Shown here: positions 19,002 to 27,100 of the stretch, piece after piece | How the letters are laid out: each line of letters opens with the position of its first letter | How positions within the stretch are numbered: position 1 is the stretch's first letter | From: CAJBVG01 sp943371425 | GTDB lineage: Bacteria > Bacteroidota > Bacteroidia > Sphingobacteriales > Sphingobacteriaceae | Direction of reading: 5' to 3' | Length of the DNA stretch: 64,000 bases | NCBI GenBank assembly: GCA_943371425.1 | Contig: CALRUR010000001.1 | Span: 62,001-126,000 of the forward strand | Translations under genes and position numbers: made by a program | The notes under the pieces: generated by a model | What the model was told of the DNA's origin: nothing | Seen by the model: the letters and a program-made list of their open reading frames with translations, nothing else | Databases searched by the model: none

Positions 19002-19046
19002 TATTACGTTAATTAATTTATATCTAAAAGTTATAGTAACGTAATA
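19002..19046. promoter_or_regulatory. TATTACGTTA...TAACGTAATA inverted repeat
   Basis: Perfect 10-bp arms at 19002-19011 and 19037-19046 are separated by 25 bp and lie 55-100 bp upstream of the HTH gene start. It is a candidate operator or an RNA hairpin. The rest of the 18948-19267 gap is AT-rich and holds a REP-like unit at 19187-19231; I see no gene. Confidence 0.45.
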
Positions 19047-19186
19047 AATACAAAAATAGGATTAACATTCCTTAAAAAATATCGCAGGAACTACGTATTT
19101 TTCAGATTTATTCTACTTAAAAAAATTGTTGAAATTACGCCCCAATTATGATTATTGAAATTCGTTTGCTAACCACTGGTTAAAAA

Positions 19187-19231
19187 CCTCAGACCAGCCC
19201 TTTTCCTTTGGAGAGGAGTTGGGGCTGAGCT
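19187..19231. repeat. single diverged REP-like unit
   Basis: The segment contains CCTTTGGAGAGGAGTTGGGG and ends GGGGCTGAGC, matching the right unit at 12470-12507 with several changes. It is an orphan copy of the same palindromic family. Confidence 0.65.
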
Positions 19232-19267
19232 TCTATTTCCGTATATTCGCATATTAAATAACAAAAA

Positions 19268-19576
19268 ATGGAAAATCAAAACGATCAAAACCAACTCAAC
19301 ATAGAGTTAAGCGAAGAAATTGCAGAAGGAACTTACTCGAACCTTGCCATTATTACACACTCAAGTGCAGAATTTATCATCGACTTTATACGCATGATGC
19401 CAGGTGTACCAAAAGCGAAAGTGAAATCGAGAATTATTCTTACCCCTCAACATGCGAAACGTTTGTTGGCAGCTATTTCAGATAATGTACGCAAATACGA
19501 AGATGCAAACGGAAAGATTAAATTAGAAGAACAAGCGTTTCCGATGAACTTCGGAGGGCCCACAGCACAAGCTTAG
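19268..19576 (+). CDS. DUF3467 domain protein
   Basis: The 102-residue protein has the DUF3467 pattern: LSEEIAEGTYSNLAIITHS, FIIDFIRMMPGVPKAKVKSR and ILTPQHAKRLLAAISDNV. The family is conserved, with a single small copy in most Bacteroidota and in some other phyla. It has no known function. There is no signal peptide. A GTGCTAAT word array starts immediately at its TAG stop. Confidence 0.9.
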   Translation: MENQNDQNQLNIELSEEIAEGTYSNLAIITHSSAEFIIDFIRMMPGVPKAKVKSRIILTPQHAKRLLAAISDNVRKYEDANGKIKLEEQAFPMNFGGPTAQA

Positions 19577-19650
19577 GTAATGTGCTAATGTGATAATATG
19601 CTAATGTGCTAATGGAGGGAAGAGTTTGCTAGATTTATAATTAGCATATT
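19571..19650. repeat. ATGTGCTA/ATGTGATA word array at the DUF3467 stop
   Basis: Words ATGTGCTA and ATGTGATA are repeated about five times from the TAG stop (19574-19576) to about 19616. A short opposed arm, TTAGCATATTA, lies at 19641-19651. The same word, inverted, is found at 20623-20688. Confidence 0.75.
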
Positions 19651-19692
19651 AAAGTAGGTTTTAAAATTTAACAAATTATCGAAAAAAGAAAA

Positions 19693-19711
19693 TCGAAGCA
19701 CCACTATTAGC
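19693..19711 (+). repeat. left copy of a 19-bp direct repeat flanking the lipoprotein gene
   Basis: TCGAAGCACCACTATTAGC here and TCGAAGCACCACCATTAGC at 20613-20631 differ at one base. They bracket the 19725-20546 gene. Confidence 0.7.
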
Positions 19712-19724
19712 TAATTATTCAAAG

Positions 19725-20546
19725 ATGAAAAAACATTTTCTACTCATTATCTCTTTAGCAGCACTGTTTTTTTCTTGCGAGAAAAACAGTGCTTCATTGG
19801 AGGCATTTAGTGGAAATGAATTAGATAGTGTTACACTGTTTAGAACAAGAAGCGCTGGAGATACTTTTATCGTTAGTACTTCAAAATTTAGTTATGCCAA
19901 CAACAAAAATACTATAAGTTCTAAGCATTGTATTTTCGATACTATTACCAATCAATACATACTCAGCTCCGAAAAAACTATTGACATTGAAGATAAAAAA
20001 GAAACAATTGTATTTACCTATGCAAACGGCAAAACAGAAACATATGAGTACGAATTCGACTTCAACAATTTTCTTAGGTCGAGAACAATAACTAATAACA
20101 TAGATGATTATTACTACAACAGTACATTTATCTATTCTGCTAATCGTCAATTATACCAAGCCATACACACAAGTAGGCGTACCATTAACTATGAACTACA
20201 AAACACTAAACACACCGATACTTACTTCTGGGAAAATGATAATATTAAAAAAGTAAATTGTGAAGATATTGATCTAATTACTTCTATAAAAAATACTTAC
20301 ACGATACTTTATAAATACAACACTAAATTAAATCCACTAAACCATCATTACGAAAAAAATTATAATTTTAGTTACGTGCGACTCGGTAAAGCATGTAAAA
20401 ATTTAGTTTCGAGTATAGAATATACAGATCAAATCCATCAATATAAATACGAACAAGACACTGCTAAAAATAGAATCAAAATAGAACAATCGAGTACGCT
20501 TTTTGGCGAAATTTCTATTACAGAACTTTTCTACACCGATAACTAA
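19725..20546 (+). CDS. hypothetical lipoprotein
   Basis: The 273-residue protein starts MKKHFLLIISLAALFFSCEK, a lipoprotein signal with lipobox FFSC. The mature part is rich in Tyr, Asn and Thr with alternating beta-type stretches (FTYANGKTETYEYEFDFNNF, FIYSANRQLYQAIHTSRR). This resembles the YD/RHS-like 'DUF' lipoproteins of Bacteroidota, but I cannot name the family. It is flanked by 19-bp direct repeats and by matching word arrays, so the unit could have been inserted or duplicated as a block. Confidence 0.75.
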   Translation: MKKHFLLIISLAALFFSCEKNSASLEAFSGNELDSVTLFRTRSAGDTFIVSTSKFSYANNKNTISSKHCIFDTITNQYILSSEKTIDIEDKKETIVFTYANGKTETYEYEFDFNNFLRSRTITNNIDDYYYNSTFIYSANRQLYQAIHTSRRTINYELQNTKHTDTYFWENDNIKKVNCEDIDLITSIKNTYTILYKYNTKLNPLNHHYEKNYNFSYVRLGKACKNLVSSIEYTDQIHQYKYEQDTAKNRIKIEQSSTLFGEISITELFYTDN

Positions 20547-20612
20547 TATCAAAGTTTTACTAAAGAAAATTTATATCAAAAAAAATCAGCAACCCAATAG
20601 CAAACACCCAAT

Positions 20613-20631
20613 TCGAAGCACCACCATTAGC
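20613..20631 (+). repeat. right copy of the 19-bp direct repeat
   Basis: TCGAAGCACCACCATTAGC, partner of 19693-19711. The word array 20623-20688 begins inside it. Confidence 0.7.
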
Positions 20632-20688
20632 ACATTAGCACATTAGCATATTAGCTAATTAGCACATTAACTTACTAGCATATTAAAA
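20623..20688. repeat. ATTAGCAC/ATTAGCAT word array between convergent genes
   Basis: Seven or so 8-nt words (ATTAGCAC, ATTAGCAT, TTAGCTAA) run up to the TAA stop of the minus-strand porin gene. The words are the reverse complement of the 19571-19616 array. Confidence 0.8.
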
Positions 20689-21894
20689 ATTAATCTGCGC
20701 TTGCAACCTCAACAAATTTCCCTGTTGTAAATTATCTTGCAATTTAAAATCTTCGAATCGTCTTTTTGAAATGGTATACATCGTTACTAATTCGAAGGTT
20801 GGGTTTGGTTGCCACTCTACTCCTATTTCTAATTCATCCACATTATAACTACGTGCATCTAACTCATGTTTTTTGCCACCATCATAATGCTGAAACCTAG
20901 TGAAGGGAATAAAGATTTGATTTTTATATCGCGCTAAATAAGAAAAGGTAATATACCCTCCGCTTAATTTTTGCACTTCGATAGAATCGCTTGTTTTGTT
21001 AAACTCCGGACCTTCGCCAAGGTTATATTCTGCTTGTATTCCGAAAGGTTTTGGATACAAAATAAAAGAGGCTGCAACTCTTCTATCTGTATAATTTCTA
21101 TCTTTTAACACACCTACTGTACTCGATACCTGATCGGCGGTTACTACATATTTACCAGTATACGCTTGTAAAGATGCTTCTATAATTTGCGAACCCATTT
21201 CAAACGGATAAGTAATACGCGATACAATATGTGGTTCGTTATTTTGCTCGGGTTTATTGGCCGTTTGCCCATTGTAAAAACCAAATGCAAAAATTCCATA
21301 ATCGCCAGATCCTTTTAATCCATCGCGTACTAAAGCAGAAAATAATTTACGCTTGCTTTCTGGCGCCCAATAAAAAAATGCACCCAAATCTCGTTCATTA
21401 CTTAAAGGACTATTTAACGCATCATTACGATCTAATGGCAAACGATTCTGACTCGATTGCATGTTCTCAAATCCGAAAGGAACTTTACTCTGCCCTAACC
21501 TCAATCTAAATTCATTCTTATCATCAAAACCTACATCAAAATAGGCATCGCGTATTTGTCCGAAGTGCAAACCCGTAGAAGAAGCTGAACTTGCAAAATC
21601 TGGTTGAACATAAAAATATACACGCTTAGAAATTTGCCCGAAGAAAATAATTCGCATACGACGCATAAAAAAACCACCGTTCTCTCCCCAACTCCTATCA
21701 CACTGCTCGCACTTTAATTGTGCATTAGTTTCTAACAAACGGTTGTACCTAACTTGAGTATAGCCTCGTATAGAAATACTTTCATACCATGCTTTCGACT
21801 TCTTAGCATCTGCTAAAGAAACACCCGTTTGTGCATATGCTTGTGAGGTAGCAATTAAAATAATTACAAGTAAAAGTGATTTTAAGTGGCGCAT
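20683..21894 (-). CDS. OprO/OprP-family (phosphate-selective type) porin
   Basis: The 403-residue protein has a signal peptide (MRHLKSLLLVIILIATSQAYA). It then has ISIRGYTQVRYNRLL, FFMRRMRIIFFGQISKRVYF and RLRLGQSKVPFGFENMQSSQ, the strand and constriction patterns of the OprP/O porin family (16-stranded outer-membrane barrels). The C-terminus LLRLQAQINF ends on an aromatic residue, as expected for a barrel substrate of BamA. Many members take up phosphate or polyphosphate. Upstream lies an 11-bp-periodic TTAAY array (21973-22039), which supports phosphate-linked regulation but does not prove it. Confidence 0.87.
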   Translation of the reverse strand: MRHLKSLLLVIILIATSQAYAQTGVSLADAKKSKAWYESISIRGYTQVRYNRLLETNAQLKCEQCDRSWGENGGFFMRRMRIIFFGQISKRVYFYVQPDFASSASSTGLHFGQIRDAYFDVGFDDKNEFRLRLGQSKVPFGFENMQSSQNRLPLDRNDALNSPLSNERDLGAFFYWAPESKRKLFSALVRDGLKGSGDYGIFAFGFYNGQTANKPEQNNEPHIVSRITYPFEMGSQIIEASLQAYTGKYVVTADQVSSTVGVLKDRNYTDRRVAASFILYPKPFGIQAEYNLGEGPEFNKTSDSIEVQKLSGGYITFSYLARYKNQIFIPFTRFQHYDGGKKHELDARSYNVDELEIGVEWQPNPTFELVTMYTISKRRFEDFKLQDNLQQGNLLRLQAQINF

Positions 21895-21972
21895 TGTATA
21901 TTAACTTTTTGTGCAGTTAATATTAAGTACATAACAATTAAGTGATGTTACTTTAATATTAACACGCGCAAA

Positions 21973-22039
21973 ATTAACACTAAATTAATATGAGCAAATA
22001 GCTTAACGGATTAGTAACGGAAAGTTAACATTAAGTTAA
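21973..22039 (-). promoter_or_regulatory. 11-bp-spaced TTAAY direct repeats (Pho-box-like)
   Basis: Read on the minus strand, TTAAC, TTAAC, TTACT and TTAAG occur at 22035, 22024, 22013 and 22002, exactly 11 bp apart. A TTAAT pair, again 11 bp apart, lies at 21984 and 21973. This is the geometry of OmpR/PhoB-type response-regulator sites, and the half-site resembles the Bacillus PhoP TTAACA box. It is upstream of the porin gene. Confidence 0.5.
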
Positions 22040-22040
22040 T

Positions 22041-22112
22041 ATGCTGGCGGGTTAGATTGTTAGTGTGCTAGTATGCTAGTGTGAAAATGTGCTAGTGGGT
22101 TGGTGTGATAAT
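22041..22112. repeat. GTGCTAGTAT word array
   Basis: Words GTGCTAGT, ATGCTAGT and GTGTGAAAAT are repeated between the end of the 22170 gene (beyond its terminator) and the porin regulatory region. Confidence 0.7.
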
Positions 22113-22151
22113 AAAAAAAGCCTCGATAGGTATCTATAGAGGCTTTTTTAT
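22113..22151 (-). terminator. intrinsic terminator after the choice-of-anchor V gene
   Basis: AAAAAAAGCCTC and GAGGCTTTTTTA arms enclose a loop with a further small stem (GATAGGTATCTATA). It is followed by a T-run in either direction, 19 bp beyond the TAA of the minus-strand gene. Confidence 0.85.
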
Positions 22152-22169
22152 TAGAAAAGAGTAATGAAT

Positions 22170-23936
22170 TTATTCGTTTTCAAACTCCACTATTCTGGCA
22201 ACAGATGTTTTGCCATCTACTGTTAAACGTAAAATATAGGTTCCCGAGGGATTATTTTTATCCTCATTCAGATACTTTATATGATGCTTACCTGCTTGTT
22301 GCGGAACTGCATTAATAAGTGTAGCCACTTTTCTTCCAAGTTGGTCTATTACTTCTAGCGTTACCGATTCTGCAGGTTCTAATAAAGTATACGTAATACT
22401 TGTATTCCCATTGAATGGGTTAGGCGACACACTAATGTTTGGCGTATTAAAATGATTTGATTTATTAAATCCAATCGACAATACTTCAATAGAATCTTGC
22501 TTTGTATTAATGCAACCTGTGAGTTGATTGGTTACAGCAAGCTTTACCAAATACCTTCCTTTAGCACTAAACTCGTGCCCAGGATTAAATGAACTAGAAG
22601 TATTATTAGGACTGTTAGGATCGCCGAAATTCCATAAATAAGAATGATTCATTTGTTGAACTGCTTCGAATTGAACGTACAAACCGCTTAGCCCTTGGTA
22701 AGTATAATTTGCATCAGGCAATGCATTATTGCTAATAATAATTTCGTCAGTAGAAGTACAACCATCAGCATTGGTAACACTTACAGAATAAGTGCCTGCA
22801 GTATTTACATTTATTGTTTGAGTGTTTGCTCCGGTACTCCACAAATAAGTAGCACCACCATTACCCGCATCCAATGTAAGCGAATCGCCTAAACAAATGC
22901 CAAGGTCATTGCCCAAATTTACTACAGGACTTGCTGCACCTGTTACTACTACCGTATCCTTTGCTTGGCAACCAAGGGCATTTGTAACAATTACGAAGTA
23001 TACGCCAGGGTTTGATACATTTATACTTTGAGTGGTTGCTCCTGTACTCCAAAGATAGGAAGTGCCAATATTTCCAGCATCTAAGGTAATAGTATCATTC
23101 GCACATAAATTTCTATCGACCAGGCTTACATTAAACGAAGGTGCTATAGATAACTGTATGGAATCTGAAGCGGATGCACCTCCTGTGTTTGTAACCACTA
23201 CTTTGTATTTACCTGCTTGTGTGGCATTAACTGTTCTTGAGGTAGCAAACTGTATATTATCTTTTGTCCATACATAAGTTGAACCAGGATTTCCTGCATC
23301 TAAAATTTTTGATGAACCGTTGCAAATAATTCCAACTGGACCACCAATATTAACTATTGGTGCCTGAACTTTCTCGTTCACTATAAAAGTAGATTTAAAA
23401 ATACTATCGCCAGAAGTACTACCATTTCCGTTTGCATGATTAAAAGCACCATAAAAGGTAACAGCACCTGTTCCAACATTGGGTGCTACCCAATTAAAGG
23501 ACCAAGATTTTACACCACCTGAACCTGTAATGCCCGAAGAAGTATGCGTTAAATATTTTCCAGCACCTACAATTTGCGTACTGGCATTCGTATTAATTAT
23601 GGTTCCAACTAGCACACCTGAAATAGTTTGTGGCGAAATCTGAAAACCAAATGTATTTCTACTTGGGCTAGATCGAACTGTTGCTGTAATGGTATAAGTA
23701 GTTCCTGGAACATACCCATCTGAAGGAATATTAGATGTAAAAACATTTGATTTTATTCCAACGGCTATCCCAGAATGGCATCCCGAATGGGCACAAGTAT
23801 TCCCAGCATCTCCAGGAGAACCAGTATGTCCACTGGGTGCACCACTAGAATTAGTGTGTCCATTGTTGAATATAGCCCCTACGAATATCGTTATGAGTGC
23901 TATTGCAAAAGTTAGGCTAAGTATTTTTTTTCTCAT
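22170..23936 (-). CDS. choice-of-anchor V / Reeler-like, repeat and T9SS sorting-domain protein
   Basis: I chose the ATG at 23936 (MRKKILSLTFAIAL), which gives a signal peptide and 588 residues; the frame runs 12 codons further up. After the signal comes SSGAPSGHTGSPGDAGNTCAHSGCHSG, interrupted here only as a description of positions 22-50: this is the choice-of-anchor V N-terminus, with a CxxxCH cluster reminiscent of haem c motifs. Three Ig/PKD-like repeats follow, each with TLDAGN-GxxYLWSTG. A PKD domain (YLWNFGDPNSPNNTSS) and a T9SS tail (ISVSPNPFNGNTSITYTL) end the protein. Predicted to be secreted to the surface. Confidence 0.9.
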   Translation of the reverse strand: MRKKILSLTFAIALITIFVGAIFNNGHTNSSGAPSGHTGSPGDAGNTCAHSGCHSGIAVGIKSNVFTSNIPSDGYVPGTTYTITATVRSSPSRNTFGFQISPQTISGVLVGTIINTNASTQIVGAGKYLTHTSSGITGSGGVKSWSFNWVAPNVGTGAVTFYGAFNHANGNGSTSGDSIFKSTFIVNEKVQAPIVNIGGPVGIICNGSSKILDAGNPGSTYVWTKDNIQFATSRTVNATQAGKYKVVVTNTGGASASDSIQLSIAPSFNVSLVDRNLCANDTITLDAGNIGTSYLWSTGATTQSINVSNPGVYFVIVTNALGCQAKDTVVVTGAASPVVNLGNDLGICLGDSLTLDAGNGGATYLWSTGANTQTINVNTAGTYSVSVTNADGCTSTDEIIISNNALPDANYTYQGLSGLYVQFEAVQQMNHSYLWNFGDPNSPNNTSSSFNPGHEFSAKGRYLVKLAVTNQLTGCINTKQDSIEVLSIGFNKSNHFNTPNISVSPNPFNGNTSITYTLLEPAESVTLEVIDQLGRKVATLINAVPQQAGKHHIKYLNEDKNNPSGTYILRLTVDGKTSVARIVEFENE

Positions 23937-24039
23937 CGTTATTTTCAATAAAAATCTGAGAATCATGGTCATATATAATGCCGAATTTTTAAAGCTGCAT
24001 TTTTAAAATACTCCAACAAACACAAGCATATTAAACAAA

Positions 24040-24068
24040 AAAGCGCCTTGGTTTCCCAAGACGCTTTT
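24040..24068 (-). terminator. intrinsic terminator of the rpl-rpoBC transcript
   Basis: On the minus strand AAGCGTCTTGG-GAAA-CCAAGGCGCTT is followed by TTTTTG. It lies about 65 bp after the rpoC stop, beyond a word array. Confidence 0.9.
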
Positions 24069-24090
24069 CTTAAATATTTGCAAACTCTAA

Positions 24091-24133
24091 CTTATGAGCA
24101 TATGAACTCACGAGCACACGAGCATACGAACTA
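24091..24133. repeat. TGCTCGTATGCTCATA word array at the rpoC stop
   Basis: From the rpoC TAG (24131-24133), words TTCGTATGCTCG, TGTGCTCG and TGAGTTCATATGCTCAT follow on the minus strand. Over about 38 bp it is close to the array at 55915-55952 after dnaN, with only a few differences by eye. Confidence 0.8.
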
Positions 24134-27100
24134 GTCTTCTTTCGAAGCCAATAACGCTTCATACTCTTCTTTAGAACCAACGATCAATTTGTCGAATCTA
24201 CGTACACCAGTACCAGAAGGAATTAAGTGACCTACGATCACGTTTTCTTTCAAGCCACCTAATACGTCGATTTTTCCGTTGATTGCTGCTTCGTTTAACA
24301 CCTTTGTAGTTTCTTGGAAAGAAGCTGCAGAGATAAACGATTTAGTTCCTAATGAAGCACGTGTAATACCTTGTAATAATGGACGTGAAGTTGCTGCAAC
24401 TGCATCGCGAGCTTCTGCTTGTTTTGCATCTTTACGTTTTAATACAGAGTTCTCATCGCGTAATTTACGTACACTAATTATCTGACCTGCTTTTAAGTTT
24501 GGAGAATCTCCTGGATCCACAATAATTTTCTTATCGTATATCCAATTGTTTTCTTCCATGAACTCAAATTTATCTGCAGACTCTTGCTCTAAGAAAATTG
24601 TATCTCCTGGATCTTCGATAATTACTTTTTGCATCATCTGACGTACAATTACCTCGAAATGTTTGTCGTTGATTTTTACCCCTTGTAAACGGTAAACTTC
24701 TTGAACTCCATTTACTAAGTACTCTTGTACTGCTGATGGGCCTTTAATAGATAAGATATCTGAAGGTGTAATTGAACCGTCTGATAATGGCATACCAGCT
24801 TTAATGAAGTCATTATCTTGAACTAAAATGTGTTTAGACAATGGCACCAAGTATTTCTTAGTATTACCTTCTTTAGGTTCGATGATGATTTCGCGGTTAC
24901 CACGTTTCACACCACCTAATGTTACCACACCATCAATTTCTGTAACTACTGCTGGGTTAGATGGGTTACGAGCCTCGAATAATTCCGTTACACGTGGAAG
25001 ACCACCTGTAATATCTCGAGTTTTACCTGTAGAACGAGGAATCTTCACGATTACTTGTCCGGCAATAACTTTATCTCCCTTATCAACCGCAATGTGCGCA
25101 CCTACTGGGATGTTGTATGATTTAATTACATCTTTCTTATCAAGAATTTTAATCGAAGGATTCTTCGTTTTATCTCTCGAATCGATAATTACTTTTTCTT
25201 TGTGACCAGTTTGTTCATCTGACTCTTCGCGGAAGGTAATACCTTCTTCAATAAACTCAAATTCTACTTTACCATCAAACTCAGAAATAATTACCGCATT
25301 GTACGGATCCCATCCACAAATCGTATCGCCTTTCGCAATTTTTTGTCCGTCTTTAATATACAAATGAGCCCCGTAAGGAATATTGTTCGTCATAATAATA
25401 CGACCACTCTTCTCATCTACAATTCTAAACTCGCCCGAACGACCTAATACCACTTCAACGTTTCCATCATCAGTTTTATGAGTTACGGTACGTATACCTT
25501 CTAACTCAATTCTACCTTCAAATTTAGCGATGATGGTTGATTCTGCTGCAATGTTAGAAGCAGTACCACCCACGTGGAATGTACGAAGTGTTAACTGTGT
25601 ACCTGGCTCACCAATTGATTGCGCTGCGATTACCCCAACTGCTTCACCAATTTGAACCATGCGACCAGATGCTAAGTTTCTACCGTAGCATTTTGCACAT
25701 ACTCCTTTTTTAGCTTCACAAGTAAGTACCGAACGTATTTCAACTGCATCTACTGCAGAAGCTTCAATTACTTTACCTATTTCTTCAGTTATTTGCTCTC
25801 CAGTTCCAACTAATAATTCGTTGGTAATAGGATCATATACATCGTGTACAGATACACGACCTAAAATACGATCGTATAATGGTTCTACAATTTCCTCATT
25901 ATCTTTTAATGCTGAAGTTAAGATACCACGTAAAGTACCACAATCGTTAGTATGAATAATCATGTCTTGTGCAACGTCTACCAAACGACGAGTTAAGTAA
26001 CCCGCATCGGCAGTTTTTAACGCTGTATCGGCCAAACCTTTACGCGCACCGTGAGTAGAAATGAAGTATTCTAATACTGATAAACCTTCTTTAAAGTTCG
26101 ATAAAATTGGGTTCTCGATGATTTCTCCTCCTGAACCTGATTTTTGTGGCTTCGCCATCAAACCTCTCATACCACATAACTGACGAATTTGTTCTTTTGA
26201 ACCACGAGCTCCAGAATCTAACATCATGTAAACTGAGTTGAATCCTTGGTTGTCTGTTGCCAATTGTTTCATCACGTTTTCTGTTAAACGTGAGTTGATA
26301 CGAGTCCAAATATCGATGATCTGGTTGTAACGTTCGTTGTTTGTAATGAAACCCATGTTATAGTTACCCATAACTTCTTCCACTTCCGCCGTTGCCTGAT
26401 CAATTAATTTAGCTTTTTCTGCTGGTATTGTTAAATCTTGTAAGTTGAACGATAAACCACCTTTAAATGCCATACGGAAACCTAATTCCTTAATGTCATC
26501 TAAGAAGCGAGCCGCACGATCCATACCTGTTACCTTTACAATGTCGCCGATGATATCACGTAATGATTTCTTCGTTAATAACTCGTTGATGTAACCCATT
26601 TCATGAGGTACCACACGGTTAAATAATACACGACCTGTTGTAGTTTCAATCAATTTCAAAACATCTTCACCGTTTTCTTTAGTGTTTGTTTTTACCTTGA
26701 TGTGAGCATGTAAGTCTAATTGTCCTTCGTTTAACGCAATTATTACTTCCTCTGGAGAATAGAATACTCTATCTTCTCCTTTAACAATTTTACCTGGTTC
26801 TGTTCTACGACCTTTAGTCATGTAATACAAACCAAGTACCATGTCTTGTGATGGAACTGTAATTGGAGTACCGTTCGCAGGGTTTAAGATGTTGTGTGAA
26901 GCAAGCATTAATACTTGTGCTTCTGTAATTGCAGCATTACCTAGTGGTACGTGAACTGCCATCTGGTCACCGTCGAAATCGGCGTTGAACGCTGTACAAA
27001 CTAATGGGTGTAACTGAATTGCTTTTCCTTCAATTAATTTTGGTTGGAAAGCTTGTATACCCAATCTGTGTAAGGTTGGAGCACGGTTTAATAATACAGG

